Shown: positions 54,156 to 63,130 of the stretch, one piece after another | Layout of the letters: the number at the start of each line of letters is the position of its first letter | Numbering within the stretch: the stretch's first letter is position 1 | Source: Bacteroidales bacterium | Lineage (GTDB): Bacteria > Bacteroidota > Bacteroidia > Bacteroidales > VadinHA17 | Reading direction: 5' to 3' | Assembly (NCBI GenBank): GCA_003141895.1 | Contig: PLNT01000016.1 | Span: 1-64,000 of the forward strand | DNA length: 64,000 nucleotides | Program-made: the position numbers and the translations under genes | Notes under the pieces: generated by a model | Told to the model about the DNA's origin: nothing | The model's input: the letters and a program-made list of their open reading frames with translations, nothing else | Databases searched by the model: none

Positions 54156-54881
54156 TTAGGCTGATTCTGCCTGCCTAAAGTTTGACCTGGGAGCTTCCTT
54201 TCGATTCTTGCTTTTTATGCAATAGATAAAATGGTTGTCCTTATAAACTGATTCGATCAATCTAAAATATATTAAATCAGCTAAAATATTCTCAGCAGCA
54301 CTTTTTGGCAAAAATGCCATTCTGCAGAACTTAGAAATTGAGATTGATGAATTTAATTCCAGATATTCCATAAGCTTCTTCACCTTATCGCTGTATTCGA
54401 TTAATATACCCCGGTTGTGGGTTTTATTTTTCCAGACTTTCAGATGAACTGCCGTTGCGAGTATGTTTTCATCTTTTACCCTTATATAAGCTAACCATTT
54501 ATCTGGCTCAATCTGCGCAAAATAAGGATAATCTAAGCCTTTTGGTATCGTTATTTCAAGAACCGTTTTCCCTTCAACTGTCCACCGTTTTGATTCAAAT
54601 AATACCTCGGGTTTACAATACATTCCGGCTGCTGCCTGAACCATAAAAAATTCCTCATCAGTTCGGACACCTGCTATTTTACCATTGTCTTTTACACCAA
54701 TTAGCAGAGTGCCTCCATCAGTATTTGAAAATGCAACCAGGGTTTTGGCAATTTTTCGCGAATCGGATATTTCAAACTTAAAATCCAACTGCTGATTTTC
54801 GCCAGACTGAATCAATCTTTTAATATATGAATTCAGTTCCTGTGGAAGAACGTTTAATGATCCTTTATTATATCTAGCCAT
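54156..54881 (-). CDS. Schlafen/AlbA_2-domain putative nucleic-acid-binding protein
   Basis: 241-residue soluble protein with an N-terminal AlbA_2/Schlafen domain (about 20-150): ENQQLDFKFEISDSRKIAKTL in part, VAFSNTDGGTLLIGVKDNGKIAGV, and YIRVKDENILAT. The C-terminal part has a winged-helix-like look (ISISKFCRMAFLPKSAAENILADL in part). The AlbA_2 domain occurs in ATPases, Schlafen nucleases and transcription regulators; here no ATPase domain is attached. It is divergent from the STAND/WD40 gene. Role in regulation or stress is inference. Confidence 0.82.
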   Translation of the reverse strand: MARYNKGSLNVLPQELNSYIKRLIQSGENQQLDFKFEISDSRKIAKTLVAFSNTDGGTLLIGVKDNGKIAGVRTDEEFFMVQAAAGMYCKPEVLFESKRWTVEGKTVLEITIPKGLDYPYFAQIEPDKWLAYIRVKDENILATAVHLKVWKNKTHNRGILIEYSDKVKKLMEYLELNSSISISKFCRMAFLPKSAAENILADLIYFRLIESVYKDNHFIYCIKSKNRKEAPRSNFRQAESA

Positions 54882-54931
54882 TAAATTAACCTGACTTAAC
54901 CTGTTGAAGTAAGCAAATTCAAAAAATAAAG

Positions 54932-54939
54932 CAAAATTA
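54932..54939 (-). promoter_or_regulatory. candidate -7 box for the AlbA_2 gene
   Basis: Minus strand TAATTTTG, exact TAnnTTTG, about 50 bases before the ATG at 54881. No convincing -33 element at standard spacing. Confidence 0.35.
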
Positions 54940-55067
54940 CTAATTCCTGAAATAACAATTATACCCGTTGATTTACCTTCATACTAATTTTCACATTAAT
55001 ACAGATAAATTCATTGTAATTCTCCATATTTTGTAGTAATTATGCTCATGAGTTAATAAGTTCATAC

Positions 55068-58000
55068 ATGAAATCACCATTCAAATTTCTCGATTCATAT
55101 ACCAAAGAAGATCGTGAAATATTTTTCGGCCGTGAAAAGGAAATTGATGAATTATTCAGGCGTCTTTTTGAAAGCCGGATATTGCTGGTTTACGGAGAAT
55201 CTGGTACAGGAAAATCCTCACTTGTCAACTGCGGTTTATTAAACAAGCTTAACAACACTGAACATATTCCTGTTTATATACGAAGATTTGACAACATACT
55301 TGAGAGTCTTTCAGAAACGATACAGGTATTATTACAGGAATCTTCTCCCCGCCAGATGCTGACTGCTCTCATGTTTAAAAAAGCATTGAGGGAGGTCTCA
55401 GATGATACGCATAAACAGTTAATCTTCATTTTTGACCAGTTTGAGGAATTGTTTATTTTTGGAACAAAGGAAGAAAGACAAAGCCTTATCCAGGTACTAA
55501 AAGTCCTGGGAGAATCTGACATCGATTGCAGATTTATCTTTATAATCCGTGAGGAATATTTTGTTAACATAGCCGAATTTGAGAAACAGATTCCGAATTT
55601 CCTTTCAAACAGGTTGCGTATTGAAAAAATGAACCGGTCAAATGCTATTGAGGCAATAAAAGGGACATGCAATGTTAACGAAATTCAGGTTGAAGAAGGG
55701 TTTGCGGAAAACCTGCTGATGAAACTTAATCCGGAAAGTCCGGGTGTAGAACTGACCTATCTGCAAATCTTTCTTGACAGGGTATTCAATCTTGCTGTTC
55801 ACGATAAGAAAAACGATAAGGAGCCAATTATTTTCACAAAAGAATTAATTGAAAAAACAGGGAATGTCTCTGATTTGCTTGGATCCTTTCTCGATGACCA
55901 GATCTCAATTATACTCAAACCCGAAACAGCCCTGGCCATTTTAAAATCATTCGTTTCATATAAAGGGACCAAGAGGCAGCTTAATCTTGCAGATGTTAAA
56001 GATTATGCAAACACCCTGGGCGAAAATGTCAAAGAAAAGGATGTTCTGGAAATAATAAGAACTCTGGTCCTTTTAAGGATACTATGTGATGTTGATGGAA
56101 ACGGTTACTATGAACTTCGTCATGATGCTCTGGCAGCTAAGATCTTCGAAAAAATATCTGCCTCTGAAATAGAGATTCTGGAGATAAGACAATTTATTGA
56201 AAGTTCTCATTATTTCTGGAAGAAACGTGGTGTATTGCTATCAGATGATGATCTTAATTATATAAGCCCGTTTGAAAAGAAACTTGCACTTTCCACTGAC
56301 CTGTCGGGCTTTATTGAAATGAGTAAAGTGAAATTAAATAATTCCAGGATCAGGAAAAGGAATGTCATGGTTTCAGGGGGTATAATCATTATTCTTTTAC
56401 TCAGCATTTTTTCGGTATGGGCATTAAAAGAACGAAACAGGGCAGAAGATCTGAAGACAAAGGCTTTAGCCGAAAAATATAATCTCCAGGCTGCAAATCT
56501 GGCAATTCACGATCCTACAAAGGGATTGAGGCTTGCTGAGTATGCATATTCAATTGATTCATCTAACCAGAACATTTTAAGCAATATCACGAGGATCTAT
56601 TCAGATAATATTTTCTATACACTGATTGCTAAACAGGAGGACGCATTTGCAAAAGAGGAAGACGCAATTCATGCTTTAGCATTCTCTCCTGACAGTAAAT
56701 CTATTCTTACCGGATCAGGTGATGGTACCGCAAGACTGTGGGACCTGAATGGCAATATGATTAAAATGTTCATTGGCCATTCAGGATTTGTTAATTCGGT
56801 CGCTTTTTCTCCCGATGGACAAACAGTTCTGACAGGTTCATCAGATCGTTCTGCACGACTGTGGGATCTTAACGGGAAAGTCGTTACGGATTTTAAAGGG
56901 CATGGGATGGCTGTTAATTCGGTCGCTTTTTCTTCTGATGGCAAGAGAATTCTTACAGGATCAATGGATAAAACTGCCCGTCTTTGGGATTTAAATGGGA
57001 ATGTACTCCAGGAATTCAGAGGACATAGCTCATCAATTTCAGCAGTAGCTTTATCAAATGATTGTCAATACATAGTTACCGGGTCGTCTGATTCAACTGC
57101 CAGACTTTGGAATATAAAAGGGAAACAATTAAGAGTCCTAAGCAAAAATCTTGATATTGTCACCACAGTTGCTTTTTCACCTGACGGGAAAAATATACTT
57201 GTAGGATCGAATGATAAAACAATAAAACTTCTCGATCTGGATGGAAAGATTATCAGGATTTTCACCGGATATCCCGGAGAAGTTAATGATGTGGTTTTTT
57301 CTCCTGATGGGGGGAAAATACTTGCGGGTGCCAGTGCTGGTTATGCCATGCTCACGGATCTGAATGGAAATGAAATTAAAGAATTCAAAGGGCATACATT
57401 GCTTGTAAAAGCAGTTGCTTTTTCACCTGATGGTACTAAAATAGCAACCGGTTCAGGTGATTGTACGGCAAAACTCTGGGATTTGAACGAAAATATATCA
57501 CAGGTATATAATGGCCATACAGGGAAAATTACTTCAGTTAAGTTCTCCAGGAACGGGAAAGAATTTCTAACCGGTTCTTCCGATAAAACGGCCCGACTCT
57601 GGGATCTCAGCGGAAACACAATTGAAATTTTCAAAGGACATAGAAACGGTATTAATAATGTCGCATTTTCACCGGATGGTGCAAAAGTATTGACCGGGTC
57701 TGATGATGGCACTGCAAGGCTTTGGAATCTGCAGGGAAATGTGATAAAGATATATACGGGTCATACAAAGGCAATAATGAGTGTTGCTTTTTCTCCTGAC
57801 GGTCGGAAAATACTTACCGGATCAATGGATGCTACAGCCCGGCTATGGGACATCAGTGGGAAAACGCTCATGATTTTCAGGGGACATAATACATCTGTCA
57901 ATTCAGTTGCATTTTCACCTGATGGTAAAACAATCCTTACCGGGGGAAGCGACTATTCTGCCCGGCTCTGGGATCTCAATGGAAATGTTCTGACAATATT

Positions 58001-59186
58001 AAAAGGACAATTGAGCAGGATTAATTCTGTAGCATTCTCCCCGGACGGACAAAGTTTTTTGACCGGATCATTTGGGTCAGACCCAACTGCAAAGCTTTGG
58101 GATCTTAAAGGAAAATTATTAAAAGTCTTTAAGGGACATACTACTTCAATATTATCTGTTGCCTTTTCACCTGATGGTAGTAAAGTGCTCGCAGGCTCGG
58201 CAGACCAGACAGCAGTACTTTGGAATATTCAGGGAAATATCGAACAGGTATTCTCAGGAGACAATTCGTATGTCAGATCTGTTGCATTTTCTCCTGACGG
58301 ACAGAATATTCTTATAGGTCTTGACAATGGCAATATAAGAATGTATCCGGTGAAAATGCCTTTTCAGAGTTTTTACAAAAAAAATAAATATGAACAACTG
58401 AATTCATTTGATAAACTATTATACAATATAACTGATATCAACAAAATAAAAAGTTCTGAAAACGAAAGTGCAATTCTGCAAGCTTCTGAGTACTATGTTA
58501 ATGAAGCTATACAGAGTGGAGGCAATGAAAAAAGTAAGTACTTGAATAATGCAATAGATTTATATAACAAGTTACTAAAAGAATATCCCGGGAAAAAAGA
58601 ATACTTGTTCAATCTTTTAAGGGCAAGCATTTATAGTTATATGACAAACCCGACTGATCAGACTAAAAAAGAAGTAGCAAAACTAAATGAACAAATTATT
58701 GGGTTCACTTCCCTTGAAGATCTTACCCTTTCAGCTTATACTTACCTTTTAGTCTGTTTCAAGAATGATTTCGCAATTGACCAGCTAAATATCCCCGAAA
58801 GCTTCTTCGAAATTTGCAGAAAAATATTGAATCATCCTCAACTGACTGAAGTTGAGCGTAAGGATGTTAGTCTATGGTGTTCATCTATTGCACGCGATTT
58901 TATCCAGAAGAAAGAATTCACACAGGCCCTTCATGTAATTCAGCTATCTCAACTTTCAGACAGTACCAATAAAGAGATGCAGATTATTCTTCCAATTGTT
59001 TATATATTTAACAATCAGTATGATAAAGCAGAATTAATAATAAGAAAATTCAGAGATAAATCGCTCACAGGTATCGATAATTTTAAAACATATAAGGATT
59101 TCTACAAATATGCTATAGATTTATTTGAAGAACAAGCAATTACTCATCCTGATTTTGCAAAAGCAAAAGAGCTTCTGAAGAATTAA
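55068..59186 (+). CDS. membrane-anchored STAND NTPase with 14 WD40 repeats
   Basis: 1372-residue signalling NTPase. Residues 8-400: nSTAND1-type ATPase, with FFGREKEIDELF, Walker A GESGTGKSS (43-51), and Walker B LIFIFDQFEELF (Asp123). One transmembrane helix at about 436-453 (GGIIIILLLSIFSVWAL) followed by a short coiled coil. Residues about 532-1094: 14 WD40 units of the form VAFSPDGKxILTGSxDxTARLWD, enough for two seven-bladed propellers. Residues 1100-1372: helical, TPR-like. WD40 STAND proteins act as ligand-triggered oligomerising switches in several bacteria; no effector domain is seen here. The near-identical repeats also form a 1.7-kb DNA tandem repeat. Confidence 0.92.
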   Translation: MKSPFKFLDSYTKEDREIFFGREKEIDELFRRLFESRILLVYGESGTGKSSLVNCGLLNKLNNTEHIPVYIRRFDNILESLSETIQVLLQESSPRQMLTALMFKKALREVSDDTHKQLIFIFDQFEELFIFGTKEERQSLIQVLKVLGESDIDCRFIFIIREEYFVNIAEFEKQIPNFLSNRLRIEKMNRSNAIEAIKGTCNVNEIQVEEGFAENLLMKLNPESPGVELTYLQIFLDRVFNLAVHDKKNDKEPIIFTKELIEKTGNVSDLLGSFLDDQISIILKPETALAILKSFVSYKGTKRQLNLADVKDYANTLGENVKEKDVLEIIRTLVLLRILCDVDGNGYYELRHDALAAKIFEKISASEIEILEIRQFIESSHYFWKKRGVLLSDDDLNYISPFEKKLALSTDLSGFIEMSKVKLNNSRIRKRNVMVSGGIIIILLLSIFSVWALKERNRAEDLKTKALAEKYNLQAANLAIHDPTKGLRLAEYAYSIDSSNQNILSNITRIYSDNIFYTLIAKQEDAFAKEEDAIHALAFSPDSKSILTGSGDGTARLWDLNGNMIKMFIGHSGFVNSVAFSPDGQTVLTGSSDRSARLWDLNGKVVTDFKGHGMAVNSVAFSSDGKRILTGSMDKTARLWDLNGNVLQEFRGHSSSISAVALSNDCQYIVTGSSDSTARLWNIKGKQLRVLSKNLDIVTTVAFSPDGKNILVGSNDKTIKLLDLDGKIIRIFTGYPGEVNDVVFSPDGGKILAGASAGYAMLTDLNGNEIKEFKGHTLLVKAVAFSPDGTKIATGSGDCTAKLWDLNENISQVYNGHTGKITSVKFSRNGKEFLTGSSDKTARLWDLSGNTIEIFKGHRNGINNVAFSPDGAKVLTGSDDGTARLWNLQGNVIKIYTGHTKAIMSVAFSPDGRKILTGSMDATARLWDISGKTLMIFRGHNTSVNSVAFSPDGKTILTGGSDYSARLWDLNGNVLTILKGQLSRINSVAFSPDGQSFLTGSFGSDPTAKLWDLKGKLLKVFKGHTTSILSVAFSPDGSKVLAGSADQTAVLWNIQGNIEQVFSGDNSYVRSVAFSPDGQNILIGLDNGNIRMYPVKMPFQSFYKKNKYEQLNSFDKLLYNITDINKIKSSENESAILQASEYYVNEAIQSGGNEKSKYLNNAIDLYNKLLKEYPGKKEYLFNLLRASIYSYMTNPTDQTKKEVAKLNEQIIGFTSLEDLTLSAYTYLLVCFKNDFAIDQLNIPESFFEICRKILNHPQLTEVERKDVSLWCSSIARDFIQKKEFTQALHVIQLSQLSDSTNKEMQIILPIVYIFNNQYDKAELIIRKFRDKSLTGIDNFKTYKDFYKYAIDLFEEQAITHPDFAKAKELLKN

Positions 59187-59196
59187 AAATGGTATT

Positions 59197-59241
59197 CGGC
59201 AACCGGTTTGCGGCGTAAGGAAAACCGCCTACCGCATGCCA
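59197..59241. repeat. GC-rich inverted repeat between convergent genes
   Basis: GGCAACCGGTTTGCGGCG and GGAAAACCGCCTACCGCATG can pair in part (TGCGGCG with CGCCTACCGCA); AACCGGTT is itself palindromic. It separates the STAND gene from the convergent GH109-like gene and may be a bidirectional terminator. Confidence 0.45.
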
Positions 59242-59248
59242 ATATATG

Positions 59249-60718
59249 CTATACCTTAGGTTCAGGATGGTCAAGCACCTTAGTCGTTCCTCCTGTTTCG
59301 AGGTTTATTCCATGAGGTTTATTTGTCTTCCACGATCCGCCTGTGAAATCCGGTACATCTATTGATTGAGATCTGTTTGCTACTGACCATTCGCTTAAAG
59401 GAGCCACTGAACTCCAGACAGCACCATCATAAACAGGTTGATCGATTGGCAGACCGTTTCTTAAACAATCTATTAAACGCCAGTCCATTATGAAATCCAT
59501 CCCGCCATGTCCTCCAACTTTTTTAGCCATCTCCCCTACTCTTTTCACGATCTCTGGTGAATATTGAGCATATAGTTCTTTCATCTTAGCATCATCAGCC
59601 CATTCTTCACCAAGTGCAATATGCTCGATCGGAAATTTCCGCACCATTCCTTTAGTTCCCTGAAGAAGATGTATTCTTGAATAAGGATGTTCGGATGATA
59701 CATCATGCTGAATCATCATGGTTTTTCCAAGCGTTGTCTTAACTATTGTAGTATTCATATTGCCCCTGAATTTGGAGTCTTTCCATGGAGCATAGAACTG
59801 ATCTTGAGAAACGAGTTCTTTTTCTTTAGGGCCCATAGTAAAATCGAATGTTGAAACAGAGGATAGATGCTCCATCTTATCTCCATAGTTTATGTTCAGA
59901 GCCTGGCAAACAGGTCCTAATCCATGAGTAGGGTAAAGATTGCCATTCCTGGTTGCATTTTCTTTTAGTCTCCACATATCGGTATATGCTCCGTCAGCCT
60001 GTTTGTCATCGAGGGGCTTTTTAAAATTATACCCCATAAGATTATGAATATACGCTCCTTCACCATGAATGATTTCACCGAACATACCCTGTCGTGCCAT
60101 ATTGAGTGTGAGCAGTTCAAAGAAATCATAACAGCAGTTTTCGAGCATCATGCAATGTTTCCTGGTCCTTTCCGATGTTTCAACAAGCTGCCAGGCTTCT
60201 TCGATTGTCCGTGCAATGGGAACCTCACAGGCAACATGTTTTCCATGCTCCATTGCATAAAGAGAAACAGGAGTATGTATTATCCATGGAGTGCAGGTAT
60301 AGATAAGATCAAGATCCGGTAGCTCGACGAGCTTTTTCCAAATATTTTCATCTCCGGTAAATTCCTGAGCCGCAGGTCTTCCAATCCCAGTCAGGTATTT
60401 ATTGGATTCTTTTACGCAGATTTCTCTTTTATCGCCTAATGCTTTAATTTCTACTCCGTCAATATATGATAATCTTTGAACTGCATCACTCCCCCGGTCG
60501 CCAAGACCAATTATACCTATTCTTATAATTGGAATTGGGGGTGCAGCGTAACCTGCCATATTAAACTTTTGTGAATGTATCTTTTTGACTGCTTCAACTA
60601 TACCTGCAAGATTAGATTCTGCCTGTATCGGTTTGCATTTCGATATTAAGCTACCAGCCATTGCACCAGCCCCGGCAAGTGTTGCTGTTTTCAGAAAATT
60701 ACGACGATTTGTTGCCAT
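59249..60718 (-). CDS. GH109-like Tat-exported Gfo/Idh/MocA protein (putative alpha-N-acetylgalactosaminidase)
   Basis: 489-residue NAD-dependent Gfo/Idh/MocA-fold protein with a twin-arginine signal (NRRNFLKTATLAGAG). Rossmann motif RIGIIGLGDRGSDAV; HVACEVPIARTIEEAW; then MLENCCYDFFELLTLNMARQ, GEGAYIHNLMGY, and GNLYPTHGLGPVCQALNINYG, a pattern characteristic of GH109 glycosidases, which use NAD-linked redox chemistry to hydrolyse N-acetylgalactosaminides. Retention of these segments makes GH109 more likely than a plain dehydrogenase. No CAZyme cluster surrounds it, so natural substrate is open. Confidence 0.83.
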   Translation of the reverse strand: MATNRRNFLKTATLAGAGAMAGSLISKCKPIQAESNLAGIVEAVKKIHSQKFNMAGYAAPPIPIIRIGIIGLGDRGSDAVQRLSYIDGVEIKALGDKREICVKESNKYLTGIGRPAAQEFTGDENIWKKLVELPDLDLIYTCTPWIIHTPVSLYAMEHGKHVACEVPIARTIEEAWQLVETSERTRKHCMMLENCCYDFFELLTLNMARQGMFGEIIHGEGAYIHNLMGYNFKKPLDDKQADGAYTDMWRLKENATRNGNLYPTHGLGPVCQALNINYGDKMEHLSSVSTFDFTMGPKEKELVSQDQFYAPWKDSKFRGNMNTTIVKTTLGKTMMIQHDVSSEHPYSRIHLLQGTKGMVRKFPIEHIALGEEWADDAKMKELYAQYSPEIVKRVGEMAKKVGGHGGMDFIMDWRLIDCLRNGLPIDQPVYDGAVWSSVAPLSEWSVANRSQSIDVPDFTGGSWKTNKPHGINLETGGTTKVLDHPEPKV

Positions 60719-60895
60719 TATAAGCGTATTTTCAGATTAAGATCAATTAAAAGAATTATCTGCAAATTAGTATTTTATTCAGTAGAAATGATTTTCTTCC
60801 AGCCAATTCCGCCACTCCTCACTCGTTTTAACATACAGTTCCATCTCTTTTTTAAAGGAAAGGTAAAATAAATTATTTTTACAAAAAATATTCCA

Positions 60896-61915
60896 ATGAC
60901 TATTTATGAAAATGCCCCTCTGAAAAAATTCAACACTTTCGGTCTGGATTATTTCGCAAATAAATTGATCCATATAAAGACTGAAGAGGAAGCTGTCTCT
61001 CTTTTCAATGGAAAAACTAAATGGGAAAAACCTCTCCTTATTTTAGGCGGTGGAAGCAATATTCTATTTACCAGTGATTTTAACGGCACAATACTGTATC
61101 CTGAAATGAAGGGAATAAAAATTGAAGAAAAAAATAATGAATCTGTAATTGTCTCAGCAGGTGCAGGATTAAACTGGGACGAATTTGTTTCCTGGACTGT
61201 TACCAGAGGTTTTGGTGGATTGGAGAATCTTTCGTTGATTCCGGGTAATGTCGGTGCAACGCCTATACAGAATATTGGTGCGTATGGAATTGAAGTAAAG
61301 GATCTGATTGTAAGGGTCAGAACTATTAATACAATTGATGCCACTACAAGGATTTTCAGCAACAGTGAGTGCGAATTTGGTTACAGAAACAGTATTTTCA
61401 AAAATAAGGAGAAGGGGAAGTACCTTGTAACCAGGGTATACTACAGATTAAATCTTAGTCCGGTATTAAATCTAAGCTATGGATCTCTTATAGAAGAAGT
61501 GAATAAACTTGGTCAGGAGAGTTTGGAAAACGTCAGGCAGAGTGTCATTAACATACGAAGGAGTAAATTACCCGATCCTGAATTAATCGGAAATGCCGGA
61601 AGCTTTTTTAAGAACCCTGTTGTATCAAGTTCCTTTGCCGATGGTCTTAAAAATAAATTTCCTGAAATGCCTATTTATGATGATAAGGATGGTTATAAAA
61701 AGCTTGCAGCAGGATGGTTAATAGATCAGTGCGGATGGAGAGGAAAAAGAAAAGGGAATGCCGGTGTTCACGATAAACAGGCCCTGGTCCTGATAAACAA
61801 TGGAAAAGCGACAGGAAAGGAAATCTACGACCTTTCATGCGAAATCAAGAAATCAGTTCACGAGAAATTTGGTGTTGATCTTGAAAGAGAAGTTGAAGTT
61901 ATTGGAACTATCTGA
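60896..61915 (+). CDS. murB: UDP-N-acetylenolpyruvoylglucosamine reductase
   Basis: 339-residue FAD enzyme that makes UDP-MurNAc in peptidoglycan synthesis. N-terminal LKKFNTFGLDYFA, FAD-binding LILGGGSNILFT, and PGNVGATPIQNIGAYGIEV; SECEFGYRNSIFK and NAGSFFKNPVV with the catalytic Ser, and C-terminal GNAGVHDKQALVLIN. Type I MurB, length as in E. coli (342). Its last codons overlap the convergent mltG by 8 bp. Confidence 0.96.
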   Translation: MTIYENAPLKKFNTFGLDYFANKLIHIKTEEEAVSLFNGKTKWEKPLLILGGGSNILFTSDFNGTILYPEMKGIKIEEKNNESVIVSAGAGLNWDEFVSWTVTRGFGGLENLSLIPGNVGATPIQNIGAYGIEVKDLIVRVRTINTIDATTRIFSNSECEFGYRNSIFKNKEKGKYLVTRVYYRLNLSPVLNLSYGSLIEEVNKLGQESLENVRQSVINIRRSKLPDPELIGNAGSFFKNPVVSSSFADGLKNKFPEMPIYDDKDGYKKLAAGWLIDQCGWRGKRKGNAGVHDKQALVLINNGKATGKEIYDLSCEIKKSVHEKFGVDLEREVEVIGTI

Positions 61916-62939
61916 ATATCTTCCTTTTGTCCAGCTCTTTTTGATATAATAAGGCATACTTGTTATGCTCAGATAATGTCCGCGAAAAGTTATGATACCC
62001 TGAAAAATCAGCCTTTGCAGCAAAAAACAGGTAATCGTGGTTTTCTGCATTCAGAACAGCATCAATTCCTTCAATAGTAGGGCATCCTATCGGACCAGGA
62101 GGAAAACCGGAATGTTTGTAAGTATTATAAGGGGAATCAACTAGCAGATACTTTTTTAACACACGTGTAATTGTAAAATCATTCAGAGCAAACTTAATTG
62201 TCGGACACGACTGCAGAGGGATCCCTCTTTTCAGTCTGTTAATGTAAACCCCGGCAATCCGTGGTTTTTCATCACGCTTAACGACTTCATCATCAATTAT
62301 TGAGGCAAGAATTGATACCTCAATCTGAGTCATTCCTTCAGCTTTTGCTTTTGAAAGCCGGGTATCATTCCAGAATAATCTAAACTCCTTAAGCATCCTT
62401 ATATATATACCTCTGGCGTCGGTATTCCAATAAAATTCATAAGTATTGGGAAGAAAAATTGAAATGATGTTTTCCTTTTTGAACCCATCATTCAAAAAAT
62501 TCGAATCATCAGAGAAAAAACTTACAATCCGGGCTGAATCAGATTCCAATTGTTTTCCGAATTTCCCCGCAATGTCATTCAATGTCCTGACATTACTGAA
62601 AGTTACTTTAACCGGTGACTGTCTTCCTGATCTCAATAGGTTTATCAGCCCGTTATAACTAAGTTTCTTTCCAACTAAATAACGACCCGGCCTTATCGCC
62701 CCAGTATAGTTTTTCTTTCGCGCAATCCAGTTGAAGGCATTAATGTTTTTTATTGAGAGTTTTGATTTAAGGGTATCAAGTACCTGTGTATAAGAAGAAC
62801 CGGTAGGAATAAAAATAACCTGATTTGCTTTATCCGATGTTATGTTTAAGCCAAAGATTATAGTGAATCCGATAATAAGCAGAACAATGCATAAAATTCC
62901 TGCACAGGATAAAATAATAAGTATTTTTTTTCTTTTCAT
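61908..62939 (-). CDS. mltG: endolytic transglycosylase MltG
   Basis: 343-residue inner-membrane lytic transglycosylase of the YceG family, which cleaves nascent glycan strands. One N-terminal membrane helix (ILIILSCAGILCIVLLIIGF), a LysM-like domain (about 45-110), then the catalytic domain with SILASIIDDEVVKRDEKPRI and YINRLKRGIPLQSCPTIKF, PYNTYKHSGFPPGPIGCPT, and NHDYLFFAAKADFSGYHNFS. The acidic motif commonly VExET is IDDEV here; the third-position Glu is kept while the first is Asp. Convergent with murB, both acting on the wall. Confidence 0.93.
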   Translation of the reverse strand: MKRKKILIILSCAGILCIVLLIIGFTIIFGLNITSDKANQVIFIPTGSSYTQVLDTLKSKLSIKNINAFNWIARKKNYTGAIRPGRYLVGKKLSYNGLINLLRSGRQSPVKVTFSNVRTLNDIAGKFGKQLESDSARIVSFFSDDSNFLNDGFKKENIISIFLPNTYEFYWNTDARGIYIRMLKEFRLFWNDTRLSKAKAEGMTQIEVSILASIIDDEVVKRDEKPRIAGVYINRLKRGIPLQSCPTIKFALNDFTITRVLKKYLLVDSPYNTYKHSGFPPGPIGCPTIEGIDAVLNAENHDYLFFAAKADFSGYHNFSRTLSEHNKYALLYQKELDKRKIFR

Positions 62940-62969
62940 GGTCTGTTGTTCAACGCAAATTTAATCATA

Positions 62970-63058
62970 AAAATGGCTTACTGGCTTAAAGAGACAACGG
63001 TTTGACGGCAAAAATGTCTTTCCCTATTAAACCTTTGAGCCTTTATGCCTTTAAGCCA
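62970..63058. repeat. TGGCTTAAAG/CTTTAAGCCA inverted element
   Basis: ATGGCTTACTGGCTTAAAGA near the mltG end and TTGAGCCTTTATGCCTTTAA then GCCAA on the other side form an imperfect inverted pair flanking GACGGCAAAAATGTC. It resembles the CTTTGTGCCTTTGTG class of Bacteroidota repeats. Confidence 0.45.
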
Positions 63059-63068
63059 ATTTTTAAAT

Positions 63069-63102
63069 ATTGCGAAGTTTACAAATTAAAGCTTTAATTT
63101 TG
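63069..63102 (+). promoter_or_regulatory. candidate promoter of the TSUP gene
   Basis: TAATTTTG at 63095-63102 is an exact TAnnTTTG box, with a weak ATTG (63069-63072) 22 bases upstream. ATG of the permease gene follows at 63131. Confidence 0.4.
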
Positions 63103-63130
63103 TAATAGTACATTAATAAACTAATATCCA

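Noticed and set aside
56663-58350. WD40 DNA repeats as a CRISPR array or satellite
   Set aside because: Units are about 123 bp, in frame, and encode WD40 blades; there are no short constant repeats with unique spacers.
60949-61362. 137-aa minus-strand ORF inside murB
   Set aside because: Antisense to conserved MurB FAD-binding motifs.
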